DNA from: RYN-230 sp963713815
Lineage (GTDB): Bacteria > Actinomycetota > Actinomycetes > Streptosporangiales > Streptosporangiaceae
NCBI GenBank assembly: GCA_963713815.1
Contig: CAVQNH010000014.1
Span: forward strand, 62,001 to 126,000
Direction of reading: 5' to 3'
DNA length: 64,000 bases
Shown here: piece after piece, positions 1 to 8,024 of the stretch
Layout of the letters: each line of letters opens with the position of its first letter
How positions within the stretch are numbered: position 1 is the first letter of the stretch
Program-made: the position numbers and the translations under genes
The notes under the pieces: model-generated
What the model saw: the letters and a program-made list of their open reading frames with translations, nothing else
The model's database searches: none
What the model was told of the DNA's origin: nothing

Positions 1-245
1 TGGCGATCGTCCTGGACGGCATCTCCGCCGCCAAATCGGTCCGGTTCTTCGGCGCCGATCTCGGCGGGGTGGAATTGCGGGCCGACGACCTCGACTGGTC
101 GTTCGGGTCCGGAGAGCCCGTGTCCGGCTCGGCCCAGGATCTCGCGCTCGTCGTTTGCGGCCGGAAGCTCCCGCCCGGGCAGCTGCGCGGCGGCCCCAGC
201 GCCCGGTTCACCCGGGTAGCAGGCCGCGAAGCGGGAAACACTTAG
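1..245 (+). CDS. C-terminal end of a maleylpyruvate isomerase-family (mycothiol-dependent) protein, 5' truncated by window edge
   Basis: An open frame (codons from base 3) runs from the window edge to a TAG at 243-245, giving the last 80 residues of a protein. The motif DLALVVCGRKLPPGQLRG followed by PSARFT matches the usual C-terminal end of TIGR03083-type maleylpyruvate isomerase family proteins, which carry an N-terminal DinB-fold metal-binding domain and use mycothiol or a related thiol. The substrate cannot be inferred. The last ten residues extend slightly past the usual family end. The N-terminal domain lies outside the window. Confidence 0.75.
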   Translation, partial: AIVLDGISAAKSVRFFGADLGGVELRADDLDWSFGSGEPVSGSAQDLALVVCGRKLPPGQLRGGPSARFTRVAGREAGNT

Positions 246-250
246 GGTGA

Positions 251-391
251 TCCGGGGCGCTGACCGCCACGATCGCGAGTTACTTCGTGGAAGAACAGGC
301 CGACCAGGAAAAGGCGGACCTGAGCCGGCGGCTGGACCGTATCGAGGAAATGCTGGCCCAGGTCCTGGCCAAGCAAGACAAATCAGGCTGA
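251..391 (+). pseudogene. remnant of the C-terminal tail of a potassium/ion-channel-type protein
   Basis: The frame from a TGA at 248-250 to a TGA at 389-391 encodes GALTATIASYFVEEQ followed by a charged coiled-coil tail (DLSRRLDRIEEMLAQVLAKQ). Small actinobacterial potassium-channel proteins commonly end like this: the last transmembrane helix finishes in T-A-T-I-A-S-x-F-V-E and is followed by a short coiled coil. The pore, the selectivity filter and any upstream start are missing, and only an internal GTG at 287 could initiate. I read it as the 3' remnant of a deleted channel gene; the family assignment is by motif resemblance only. Confidence 0.5.
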
Positions 392-512
392 ATGGCTGCA
401 CGGAGGCGGCGTAGCCTGGCCGCAGGACTTAGTTGTGCGGCCCGGCGGCCGGCCGCAGCTCACCGGGGGAGCAGTCCGCTCGCTGGCCGGCTATGGCCTA
501 TGGGGAGCAGCG

Positions 513-1013
513 ATGTACCAGCCCTACCCATCCACGCCAGAGGGCTCGGTGCCGGAGCCGTCCCGCGCGGAACCGCCGCCTTCGGTCCGCAACGCCGTCC
601 GGCTCATGTACGCCGGCGCCGCGCTCAGCGCGGTCGTGGTCATCGTCACCCTGGTGAGCATCGCCAGCCTCAAGGGCGCCATTCTCTCGAAATACCCTCA
701 TTACACCTCGACGCAGGTGCACAACGCCGAGGTGGCCGCGGTGATCACCTCGGTGATCGGGGGCGTCATCGCGATCGGCCTGTGGCTCTGGATGGCCTGG
801 GCCAACGGCCGGGGCCGCCGGTGGGCCCGGATCGTCGCCGCGGTGTTCTTCGCCATCAACACCCTTGACCTGATCGCCTCGTTTGCCCGGATCCATGCCG
901 TCGGTGCCGTGATCGTCGGCGTCCTCGTCTGGCTGGCCGGGCTGGGGGCCATTGTGCTGCTGTTCAATAAGGAGTCCGCCCCGTTCTTCGCGCAGCGGCC
1001 CGCTCCGCGCTAG
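513..1013 (+). CDS. four-helix membrane protein of unknown function
   Basis: A 166-residue protein. The ATG at 513 is chosen because GGGGAG (502-507) lies just upstream; the frame is open further 5' but without family-like sequence. The first 35 residues are Pro/Glu-rich and probably cytosolic. Four hydrophobic segments follow (about residues 40-62, 85-108, 115-137 and 143-165), with a basic cytosolic loop (GRGRRWAR) between the second and third. The layout resembles widespread uncharacterised actinobacterial membrane proteins, and no enzymatic motif is visible. Its 3' end overlaps the end of the convergent acetyltransferase gene by 50 bases. Confidence 0.7.
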   Translation: MYQPYPSTPEGSVPEPSRAEPPPSVRNAVRLMYAGAALSAVVVIVTLVSIASLKGAILSKYPHYTSTQVHNAEVAAVITSVIGGVIAIGLWLWMAWANGRGRRWARIVAAVFFAINTLDLIASFARIHAVGAVIVGVLVWLAGLGAIVLLFNKESAPFFAQRPAPR

Positions 1014-1524
1014 CCCAGTCGTCCCGGGTGATCCGGTACTGGTCCCACTCGCGGCCCACCTCGGTCACCGGCCCGGCGAAGGTCCACCCGGCCCGCTGGA
1101 AGACCGCGCGCATCGCGGCGTTCGCGGGGTCGGTGGAGCCCTCGACGACCTCTGCCGCGGCGTGCCCGAACAGCCAGCCGGTGAACAGGTCCAGTGCCTC
1201 GCGGCCGTAACCCTGGCCCCGGGCGTGCTCGCGCAGCCCGATTCCCACGTCGAAGGTCCCCGGGGGTCGCGGGCGGCCCGGGGGGACGAACGTCTGGATG
1301 CGCCCGATCAGCCTTCCGTCCAGGTCGATGGCCAGGTCGATCTCGCCGTCGTCCAGGCGGCCCGAACGCCGCAGCCGCGCGCGGAAGGCTGACTCGTCGG
1401 GCAGCCCGGCGATGACCATGGGATCCGCGTTGACCATGGCCTGCCATTCCTCGTCGATCTCACTAGCCCGCATGGGCCGGAGCAGCAGCCGGGGCCCGCG
1501 GATCTCGACGCCGCCGGTCATCAT
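964..1524 (-). CDS. GNAT family N-acetyltransferase
   Basis: A 186-residue protein of the RimJ/RimL-like acetyltransferase_3 type. The N-terminus has the family strand RGPRLLLRPMRASEIDEEW. The acetyl-CoA pyrophosphate-binding loop is seen in GLREHARGQGYGREALDLF (consensus Q/RxxGxG/A), followed by the late strand and helix NAAMRAVFQRAGW. It should acetylate an amino group using acetyl-CoA; the substrate is unknown. The start is placed at the ATG pair 1519-1524, preceded by GGGGAGG at a good distance. A longer reading to 1641 adds about 40 residues unlike the family. Confidence 0.85.
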   Translation of the reverse strand: MMTGGVEIRGPRLLLRPMRASEIDEEWQAMVNADPMVIAGLPDESAFRARLRRSGRLDDGEIDLAIDLDGRLIGRIQTFVPPGRPRPPGTFDVGIGLREHARGQGYGREALDLFTGWLFGHAAAEVVEGSTDPANAAMRAVFQRAGWTFAGPVTEVGREWDQYRITRDDWASAERAAARRTGRTPY

Positions 1525-1669
1525 CGTTAGCCTCCCCGGTTGCACCGCACGCGGGCCCAGAAGTACCCGCCTAGTCTGATGCCTCCGCACCAGGGGATGC
1601 CAAGGGTTTGCCGGAGCCGCTGGGCCCAGCAGCGCGACCATGGTGTCTTCGGCGTGCTGAGGACCCTCG

Positions 1670-2623
1670 TTACCGCTGGGCGCCCAGCTCGCGGTTCATG
1701 GCGTTCATGTCGCAGTAGGTGCGGGGGGTGACGCCGAACCGGCCGCGGAACTCACTGATGAAGTGCGAGACGCTGGCGTAGCCCACCTCCTTGGAGACCC
1801 GGGCCACGGCCAGGTTCCGGTCCACCAGCAGCTCGCGGGCCCGGTCGAGCCGCATCTCCTTCAGGAACTGGTACGGCGACCGGCCGGTGACGTCCCGGAA
1901 CAGGTGGGCGAACGCAGACGGGCTCAGGCTGACCTGCTCGGCCATGTCCGCCACGGTCAGCGGCTCGGACAGGTGGGCCCGCACGTAGTCCAGCACCGCG
2001 GACACCGGGTTGGTGGCCGCCTCCGCCGCGGCGATCGCGAGCAGCCGGGCGAACTGCTCGCGCTGCAGCACCCGGTAGACCATCTCCTGCAGGTACAGCG
2101 GGGCCAGCACCCGCCGGTCGGCGTCCGTCCCTACCGCGCGCAGGAACCTCAGCACCGCCCCGAGCAGTTCCTGGTCGAGGGCGGACACCAGAGCCGGGCG
2201 GTCCGGGGCCCGGGCCTCGCCAAGACGGGACCGGAACGCCGTGGTGCGGCGCTCCAGCATGTCGCTGGACACCCGGCGGACCAGGGCCGGCTCGATCTGC
2301 AGCACAAACGACAGGAACGGCCGGGTCGGCGAGGCCTCCAGGATCTCGGCCTGGAAGTGCAGGTGGCTGCTCAGCACCAGATAGTGGAACGGGTCGTAGA
2401 GGTACGTCTCGCCGTTGACGGTGACCGCCTTGCGCCCCTGGGCCACGATGCACAGCGACAGCGACTGGATTTCCTCCCAGCTCGGCCCGGCCGGGGCGGT
2501 GAACCGGTAGATGGTCAGGCCCGGCCAGGCCCCGGCGTTGGCCCCCGCAGCCGGGGCACGGGCGGCGAGCTCGGCGATCAGGTCGCCTGACGTCACCGGC
2601 CGGTCGAGCTGCCCAGAACTCAT
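1670..2623 (-). CDS. AraC family transcriptional regulator, probable regulator of the divergent monooxygenase operon
   Basis: A 317-residue protein. Residues about 20-190 form an AraC-type N-terminal sensor domain (family PF06719: GLTIYRFTAPAGPSWEEIQS, then a cupin-like segment PFHYLVLSSHLHFQAEIL). The last 100 residues carry the double helix-turn-helix (LTVADMAEQVSLSPSAFAHL and VARVSKEVGYASVSHFISEF). The start at 2623 has AGGAGG seven bases upstream. It is transcribed away from the monooxygenase operon and shares its 190-base control region, so regulation of that operon is the natural inference. Many relatives respond to alcohols or aromatic compounds, but the inducer here is not known. Confidence 0.88.
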   Translation of the reverse strand: MSSGQLDRPVTSGDLIAELAARAPAAGANAGAWPGLTIYRFTAPAGPSWEEIQSLSLCIVAQGRKAVTVNGETYLYDPFHYLVLSSHLHFQAEILEASPTRPFLSFVLQIEPALVRRVSSDMLERRTTAFRSRLGEARAPDRPALVSALDQELLGAVLRFLRAVGTDADRRVLAPLYLQEMVYRVLQREQFARLLAIAAAEAATNPVSAVLDYVRAHLSEPLTVADMAEQVSLSPSAFAHLFRDVTGRSPYQFLKEMRLDRARELLVDRNLAVARVSKEVGYASVSHFISEFRGRFGVTPRTYCDMNAMNRELGAQR

Positions 2624-2814
2624 CGCGATGCCTCCTTGCCCGCTGAGTACCAGCATGCTCCACCGGGGCTGCCTGGCGGAATGGGCAAGAGCTCAGCAGA
2701 AAATCGCTATCCCAGGGCATGGCTGTCCCGGCGCGGTGATGGCAGAGTCACCAGAACGTGACTTATGCCACAAGGACACTCGCCAGGACAACGCCCTCGC
2801 CGTGGAGGTAGCCG
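2624..2814. promoter_or_regulatory. divergent control region between the AraC gene and the monooxygenase operon
   Basis: This 191-base spacer separates two divergent genes and must hold both promoters and any AraC sites. It includes ribosome-binding sites for both (AGGAGG on the minus strand at 2631-2637 and GGAGG before the ATG at 2815). The interior is slightly less GC-rich around 2690-2780. I could not pick a confident -35/-10 pair or AraC half-sites by eye. Confidence 0.5.
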
Positions 2815-3846
2815 ATGACCCGGATTGCGTACCTAGTGACCAGTGCGCGGGAGATGACCCTCGCGGACGGGACACCGCACCCGACCGGCTATTTCGCCGA
2901 GGAGGCGCTCAAGCCGTACCAGCGGTTCGACGCGGCCGGGCTCGACGTGACCGTGATCACCCCGGACGGCCAGCCGCCCAACGCGGACCCGTACGGCCTG
3001 TCGTGGTTCTTCCATTACCCGGAGGAGGACAAGGACTACCTGGCCTCGGTGGTCCGCACGTTCGCCCACGACGTGGACGACATCCGCATCACCCTGCACC
3101 AGAACACCGAGCTGGGGCTGGCCGGCGCGCGCCGGGTGGCGGCCCGGCTCGAATCCCGCGGCTACAGCCACGCGCAGGCCCACCAGATCGTCAGCGCGGC
3201 CGCGAAGCGGGCCTGGCGGCAGGACCGGCAGCTCGCGGACGTGATGGCCGAAGACGAGTCGCACGGCCTGAGCCGGGAGGAGATCCAGGAGGAGATCGAC
3301 GCCCAGCAGGCCGACAGCGAGCGGCTGGCCGCCGAGCGGCTCGCCACGCTCCAGGCCATCCCGGGCTTCCAGCACCCGGTGGCACTGTCCTCGCTGAGCG
3401 ATGAGGAGCTGGCCGGGTTCGACGCGGTGTTCGCGCCGGGCGGCCACGGTCCCATGGTGGACCTGTCCGACAACCCCGATGTCGGCCGGCTGCTGGTCGC
3501 GCTGCATCGCAAGTCCGCGCCGATCGCGGCGCTGTGTCACGGCCCGGCCCTGCTGCTGTCCGCGCCGGAACGCCCCGACGGGCAGTGGCTGTTCGACGGC
3601 TACCGGCTGACCTGCTTCACCGACGAGGAGGAAGTCCAGACCGAGGCCGGCCTGCTGGGCATGTCCTGGTTCCTGGACACCGCGCTGAAGAACGCGGGCG
3701 CCGTGTTCGACGACGGCCCGGCGGCGTGGATCTCGCACGTGGTCGCCGACCGGAACCTCATCACCGGGCAGAACCCGGGATCGACCGAGGCCACCGCCGA
3801 CGCGGTCATCAAGGTCCTGCGGGCCCCGGCCCGCGCCGCCGCCTGA
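2815..3846 (+). CDS. DJ-1/PfpI (Hsp31-like) class I amidotransferase-fold protein with a helical insert
   Basis: A 343-residue protein and first gene of the monooxygenase operon, with GGAGG well placed before the ATG. The N-terminal strand and loop are typical of Hsp31-like proteins (YLVTSAREMTLADGTPHPTG). The core reappears at FDAVFAPGGHGPMVDL, the nucleophile elbow AALCHGPALLL with its catalytic Cys, and ITGQNPGSTEA near the end. Between about residues 80 and 185 lies a charged helical insert not seen in ordinary 220-240-residue relatives. Such proteins can act as glyoxalase or deglycase-like enzymes or chaperones. Here it might detoxify reactive aldehydes or epoxides made by the monooxygenase, which is inference from position only. 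Confidence 0.85.
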   Translation: MTRIAYLVTSAREMTLADGTPHPTGYFAEEALKPYQRFDAAGLDVTVITPDGQPPNADPYGLSWFFHYPEEDKDYLASVVRTFAHDVDDIRITLHQNTELGLAGARRVAARLESRGYSHAQAHQIVSAAAKRAWRQDRQLADVMAEDESHGLSREEIQEEIDAQQADSERLAAERLATLQAIPGFQHPVALSSLSDEELAGFDAVFAPGGHGPMVDLSDNPDVGRLLVALHRKSAPIAALCHGPALLLSAPERPDGQWLFDGYRLTCFTDEEEVQTEAGLLGMSWFLDTALKNAGAVFDDGPAAWISHVVADRNLITGQNPGSTEATADAVIKVLRAPARAAA

Positions 3847-3865
3847 GCATCGAGGAGTGTCCCTC

Positions 3866-4336
3866 ATGACCAGCAGTCAGACCGAGACCGTGCCCGGTTC
3901 CTCCGCCCCGGCCAGCCCGGCCACGACCGTGCAGGCCTTCCTGGACGCCTTCGCCCGCCGTGACGCGGCGGGCGCGCTTGCCCTGGTCAGCCCGCAGGCA
4001 ACGGTGACCGTGCATCCCCTCGGCATCGGAGGCCGAGGTCCCGGTGTGCTGGGCGTCGTTCTCGGTGACATGATCCGGGCGTTCCCCGACCTGCTGGTGA
4101 CCACCGGCCGGATCATCACCACCGGTGACGTGGTGACCGTGCTGGTCAAGGTGGAGGGCACCCAGGCCGCGGACTACGCGGGCGCCATCAACCAGGAAAA
4201 GCACCTGGACATCGACCAGGCCTGGCGCTTCACCGCGACCGGCGGCGTGATCACTGGCGTCTCCGCGTACTGGTGCCAGCAGCAGGTGTACCGGCGGCTC
4301 GCGGTCAAGCGCTTCGACGCGATCGCCATCGCCTGA
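3866..4336 (+). CDS. SnoaL-like (NTF2-fold) protein, copy 1
   Basis: A 156-residue NTF2/SnoaL-fold protein. The opening helix AFLDAFARRDAAGALALVSP, a polar strand region and the closing segment GGVITGVSAYW match SnoaL-like ester cyclase or isomerase relatives. The ATG at 3866 is preferred over the in-frame GTG at 3857 because GAGGAG (3852-3857) then has an eight-base spacer. It lies 19 bases after the DJ-1-like gene and six to twelve bases before a second SnoaL-like gene of the same length. NTF2-fold proteins isomerise, cyclise or hydrolyse small hydrophobic substrates. A role on the oxygenation product is plausible but unproven. Confidence 0.8.
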   Translation: MTSSQTETVPGSSAPASPATTVQAFLDAFARRDAAGALALVSPQATVTVHPLGIGGRGPGVLGVVLGDMIRAFPDLLVTTGRIITTGDVVTVLVKVEGTQAADYAGAINQEKHLDIDQAWRFTATGGVITGVSAYWCQQQVYRRLAVKRFDAIAIA

Positions 4337-4348
4337 GGAGGAATGACG

Positions 4349-4819
4349 ATGACCACGACACAAACGCGCACCGCCGAGTCGGCGGCCGGGGTTGTCACCG
4401 AATTCTTCGACCGCTACCGGGCCCACGACGTCAACGGCATGACCGATCTCTGCTCGATCAACGCCAATTTCTCCTACGTCCCGGTCGAGATGTGGGGCAA
4501 GCAGCGGGTGCTGCGCGGCGACGGCAAGGTCGGCACGATCGGCAAGCCACTGTGGACCGGGCTGATCGCCGCGTTCCCGGACCTGACCAACACCGTGCAC
4601 ACGGTAGCCGCCAACGACGATGGTGACGTGGTCGCCGAGGTCGACATCGGGGGCACGCAGCAGCTGGCCTGGGCCCTGACCAAGCCGGCCGGAAAGCACT
4701 ACCTCGAGCCGCACCTGTTCATCTTCCACGTCGGCGAGGACCTGCTCATCGACGCCGTCACGGCCTACTGGAACGACGCCAGCATGAGCCAGCAGCTTGG
4801 TCACGAGGAAGTCGACTGA
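4349..4819 (+). CDS. SnoaL-like (NTF2-fold) protein, copy 2
   Basis: A 156-residue NTF2/SnoaL-fold protein, similar in plan to its upstream neighbour but diverged in sequence. It opens with VTEFFDRYRAHDVNGMTDL, has the central Trp-rich strand region (MWGKQRVLRGDGKVG), and ends with DAVTAYWNDASMSQQLG. An ATG at 4343 is also in frame, but the GAGGAG at 4335-4340 suits the ATG at 4349 better. The stop is 17 bases before the monooxygenase alpha gene. Two adjacent SnoaL-like proteins could form a heterodimer, since NTF2-fold proteins usually dimerise; this is inference. Confidence 0.8.
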   Translation: MTTTQTRTAESAAGVVTEFFDRYRAHDVNGMTDLCSINANFSYVPVEMWGKQRVLRGDGKVGTIGKPLWTGLIAAFPDLTNTVHTVAANDDGDVVAEVDIGGTQQLAWALTKPAGKHYLEPHLFIFHVGEDLLIDAVTAYWNDASMSQQLGHEEVD

Positions 4820-4836
4820 CGAAGGGGACCTGAACC

Positions 4837-6357
4837 ATGGCACTGCTCAAGCGCGAGGAATGGCAGGGCTTCGTCCGCGACGTGGACTGGACCTTCACCT
4901 ATGTCGACGATGACGCCGTCTTCCCGGAGTGGCACAGCGGCACCGGCAAGGTGCCGCGCGAAGCCTGGTCGGCGTGGGAAGAGGACTACAAGGTCAGCTA
5001 CCCCGAATACGTGGCCGTGCAGCGGGACAAGGAAGCGTCGGCGTACGCGGTGAAGGCCGCGCTGCAGCGCTCGTCAACGTTCGAGCATCTCGATGAGGGC
5101 TGGAAATCAGCCACGAAAATGCACTTTGGCGGGGTGGCCCTGGTCGAGTACGCCGCCGTGCTGGCCGAGCTGAAGATGGCCCGGTTCGGGCTGAACGGGG
5201 CGTGGCGGAACATGGCCACGTTCGGCCAGCTCGACGAGCTCCGGCACGCCCAGATCACCACGTTCTTCGGGCACGAGTTCGTCGGCAAGGACGCCCAGTA
5301 CGACTGGACGCAGAAGGCGTTCCACACCAACGACTGGGTGCTGATCTCGCTGCGCAACCTGTTCGACAACATGATGATCGCGCCGAACGTGGTCGACATG
5401 GCCATCGAGCTGCCGTTCACGTTCGAGACCGGGTTCACCAACCTGCAGTTCGTGGCGCTGGCCTCGGACGCCCTGGAGTCCGGCGACGTCAACTTCGCCA
5501 ACATGATCTCCTCCATCCAGACCGACGAGGCGCGGCACTCGCAGCAGGGCGGCCCGACGCTGGAGATCCTGGTCGAGCACGACCCGGTACGGGCGCAGTG
5601 GGTGGTGGACAAGGCGTTCTGGGGTTCGGCCCGCGCGTTCGCCGCACTCACCGGGCCGGCCATGGACTACTACACCCCGCTGGAGCACCGCAAGCAGTCC
5701 TACCGGGAGTTCATGGAGGAGTGGGTCATCGACCAGTTCGTCCGCACGATCGAGGACTACGGCCTCCGCAAGCCGTGGTTCTGGGACGAGTTCATGCGCG
5801 GCCTGGACATCTGGCACCACGGGCTGCAGATGGGGCTGTGGTACTGGCGGCCCACGCTGTGGTGGCGGCCCAAGGCCGGGGTCAGCCAGGACGAGCGGGC
5901 CTGGCTGGCCGAGAAGTACCCGAACTGGGAGAAGGTCTACGGCGACAAGTGGGACGTCCTGATCGACAACGTCAACGCCAACAACGTGGAAGCCACGCTG
6001 CCGGAGACGCTGCCCTGGCTGTGCATGACCTGCCACCTGCCCTGCTGCAACGCCACCCAGTCCCGGGACGGCACGTGGCGGGTGCGGGACTGGCCGCTGC
6101 GCTATGACGGGAAGACGTTCCACTTCTGCACCAACGGGTGCCGGCAGATCTTCTGGAAGGACCGGGACAACGTCAACCACGAGACGCTGGTTGACCGGTT
6201 CCTGGCCGGGCAGATCCAGCCCATGGACGTCGGCGGCATCCTCGGCTACATGGGCATGACACCCGACGCCATGGGTGACGATCCGGACTACGAGGCGTGG
6301 ACCAGGGACTACGTCGGGCGCCCGGTGGACGGCATCGCGCTGGGGGCCCAGTCATGA
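4837..6357 (+). CDS. soluble diiron monooxygenase hydroxylase alpha subunit (toluene/alkene monooxygenase type)
   Basis: A 506-residue protein of the TmoA/IsoA type, the oxygen-activating subunit of a four-component soluble diiron monooxygenase. The carboxylate-bridged diiron ligands fall at exactly the residue numbers known for toluene 4-monooxygenase: E104 (ALVEYA), E134 and H137 (DELRHA), E197 (FTFETG), E231 and H234 (DEARHS), with T201 also conserved. Residues about 390-440 contain the family's late Cys pairs (CMTCHLPCCN and FHFCTNGC). It should hydroxylate or epoxidise an alkene or arene with O2 and electrons from the Rieske protein; the natural substrate cannot be read from sequence. 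GGGGA before the ATG is the ribosome site. The downstream gamma gene overlaps in ATGA. Confidence 0.95.
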   Translation: MALLKREEWQGFVRDVDWTFTYVDDDAVFPEWHSGTGKVPREAWSAWEEDYKVSYPEYVAVQRDKEASAYAVKAALQRSSTFEHLDEGWKSATKMHFGGVALVEYAAVLAELKMARFGLNGAWRNMATFGQLDELRHAQITTFFGHEFVGKDAQYDWTQKAFHTNDWVLISLRNLFDNMMIAPNVVDMAIELPFTFETGFTNLQFVALASDALESGDVNFANMISSIQTDEARHSQQGGPTLEILVEHDPVRAQWVVDKAFWGSARAFAALTGPAMDYYTPLEHRKQSYREFMEEWVIDQFVRTIEDYGLRKPWFWDEFMRGLDIWHHGLQMGLWYWRPTLWWRPKAGVSQDERAWLAEKYPNWEKVYGDKWDVLIDNVNANNVEATLPETLPWLCMTCHLPCCNATQSRDGTWRVRDWPLRYDGKTFHFCTNGCRQIFWKDRDNVNHETLVDRFLAGQIQPMDVGGILGYMGMTPDAMGDDPDYEAWTRDYVGRPVDGIALGAQS

Positions 6358-6647
6358 GCCAAGAGCTGGGCGTCGAGGACCAGGCCCCCCAGCTGGTGCC
6401 GCTGAACGCCATCTTCGCCACCGACTTCGTGCAGATCCTGGTGCCGGTCACCACGGCCAACACCATGCGCGAGGTCGCCGCGGCGGTCGCCCACCACGTG
6501 GAGGGCAGGCGGGTCCGCGCGCTGCCCTACGACAAGGTCGTGATCCACGAGGGCAGGCGGCTGCCGCCCGACATGACCGTGGCCGCCGCGGGCATCCAGC
6601 CGCTCGACCACGTCACGGTCGAGTACGACATCCCGGAGGGGTCATGA
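6354..6647 (+). CDS. diiron monooxygenase hydroxylase gamma subunit (TmoB-like)
   Basis: A 97-residue protein that starts at the ATG overlapping the alpha-subunit stop (ATGA). Its sequence follows the TmoB family pattern: PLNAIFATDFVQILVPV, then NTMREVAAAVAHHVEGRRV, then VTVEYDIPEG near the end. This ubiquitin-like gamma subunit packs on the alpha-beta hydroxylase to form the (alpha-beta-gamma)2 enzyme. It is translationally coupled to both neighbours, since its own stop overlaps the effector start in another ATGA. Catalytic residues are not expected. Length and order agree with toluene/isoprene monooxygenase operons. Confidence 0.92.
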   Translation: MSQELGVEDQAPQLVPLNAIFATDFVQILVPVTTANTMREVAAAVAHHVEGRRVRALPYDKVVIHEGRRLPPDMTVAAAGIQPLDHVTVEYDIPEGS

Positions 6648-6964
6648 AGAACCCGGTGGGCCCCATCCTCCGGATGGGTGACGAGGTCGAGCAGGTCATC
6701 GCGGCCATCGAGGACGACAACCCGGACACCGACATCGAGGTCATCGACCGCGGCGCGTACGTCCGGGTGCAGGGCGAGGACCGGATCACGGTGACCGAGC
6801 AGACGCTGCGCCGTTACCTGGGCGCCGATTTCGAGATCGCGTCGTTCGGCACGATGATGTCGGCCTTCAGCGGCCGGGCCATCACCAGCAGTGACGCCAT
6901 CACGTGGGAGAGCTTCGGCCGCGCCGCCGCGGCGGCCCGGGACCAGAAGGAGGTGCCGGCATGA
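6644..6964 (+). CDS. diiron monooxygenase effector/coupling protein (TmoD/MmoB-like)
   Basis: A 106-residue cofactorless effector protein. Family features are the opening NPVGPILRMGDEVEQVIAAI, the central strand DIEVIDRGAYVRVQGE, the helix TVTEQTLRRYLGADF and FGTMMSAFSG with its conserved glycine region. Such proteins bind the hydroxylase and tune O2 activation and substrate gating. It sits between gamma and beta genes, whereas in the toluene 4-monooxygenase operon the ferredoxin precedes the effector, so the order here differs. Start and stop both overlap neighbours (ATGA), indicating coupled translation. Confidence 0.92.
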   Translation: MKNPVGPILRMGDEVEQVIAAIEDDNPDTDIEVIDRGAYVRVQGEDRITVTEQTLRRYLGADFEIASFGTMMSAFSGRAITSSDAITWESFGRAAAAARDQKEVPA

Positions 6965-8022
6965 CCGAGACCCCCGCGCGCAAGCCCCGGCCGCGCCGCA
7001 CGTTCAGCGCGTTCGGCGACGTGCGCAAGATGCCCAGCGAGTACGAGATCGTCACGCACAAGCAGAACTGGACGCTGCGCACCGGCCGGGCCGCGGCGTT
7101 CGAGCAGAACCCCTCCTCCCCGCCCAACCTGTGGTTCCTGACCTACCGGGACAACTCGCCGCTGCAGGCCGATGACTGGGACGGGTACCGGGATCCCGAC
7201 GCGCTCACCTACAGGGCGTATGTCGGCCTGCAGTCCGAGGCCGAGGCGAAGGTCCAGGGGGTGCTCCAGGCGCACGCCGACGCGGGTTCGGACGGCGCGC
7301 TGCCCGCGGGGTCGGTGGCGCTGCTGGGCCACCTGCTCACCCCGTCGCGGTACCTGTGCCACGGTTTCCAGCAGGTCGAGTCCTACATCGGGTACATGGC
7401 CCCCAGTTCCTACATCACCAACGCGGCGGCCTTCTCGGCCGCCGACTTCCTGCGCCGGGTGACCACGATCGCCTACCGGACCCGGGAACTGCAGATCGCC
7501 CGGCCGGACTCGGGCATCGGCTCCGCGGAACGGTCCCTGTGGGAGGCGAACCCCGCCTGGCAGCCTGCCCGCAAGGCGGTCGAGTACGCGCTGGTCAGCT
7601 ACGACTGGGGGGAAGCGTTCACCGCGCTGAACCTGGTCCTGGGCCCGACCCTGGACGATGTGCTCCTGACCCAGCTGGGCGAGGTGGCTAAGGCCAACGG
7701 TGACGACCTCACCTGGCTGCTCACGTCGTTCCTGGCCGCCGACGCCCAGCGGCGCGGCCGGTGGAGCCAGCGGCTGGCGGAGTTCGCGGTCACGCAGCGA
7801 GCCGGGAACCGGGACGTGCTCGGCAAGTGGGTCACCCGCTGGTCGGCGCTCGCCGATGACGCCGCGCACGGGCTGGGCCAGTTCCTGGAATCGCTGCCGG
7901 AGCAGGGGCGGAGCGCCGCCGAGGTCGTGGAGCACGCCCGGGTGGCCCGCGAGGGCTTCCTGGCCGCGCTGCTCGACCCGGCGGGGGCGCAGGCCGGCGG
8001 CGGGGCGGCGGGGACGGCCTGA
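6961..8022 (+). CDS. diiron monooxygenase hydroxylase beta subunit (TmoE-like)
   Basis: A 353-residue protein that starts at the ATG overlapping the effector stop. It matches the beta subunit of toluene/alkene monooxygenases: FSAFGDVRKMPSEYEIVTH at the N-terminus, ALTYRAYVGLQSEAEAKVQG, and a four-helix core resembling alpha but without metal ligands. The C-terminus is Ala/Gly-rich. It dimerises with alpha to shape the hydroxylase and has no catalytic iron. The ferredoxin gene follows directly, with a possible GTG start two bases after this stop. Confidence 0.92.
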   Translation: MTETPARKPRPRRTFSAFGDVRKMPSEYEIVTHKQNWTLRTGRAAAFEQNPSSPPNLWFLTYRDNSPLQADDWDGYRDPDALTYRAYVGLQSEAEAKVQGVLQAHADAGSDGALPAGSVALLGHLLTPSRYLCHGFQQVESYIGYMAPSSYITNAAAFSAADFLRRVTTIAYRTRELQIARPDSGIGSAERSLWEANPAWQPARKAVEYALVSYDWGEAFTALNLVLGPTLDDVLLTQLGEVAKANGDDLTWLLTSFLAADAQRRGRWSQRLAEFAVTQRAGNRDVLGKWVTRWSALADDAAHGLGQFLESLPEQGRSAAEVVEHARVAREGFLAALLDPAGAQAGGGAAGTA

Positions 8023-8024
8023 CC

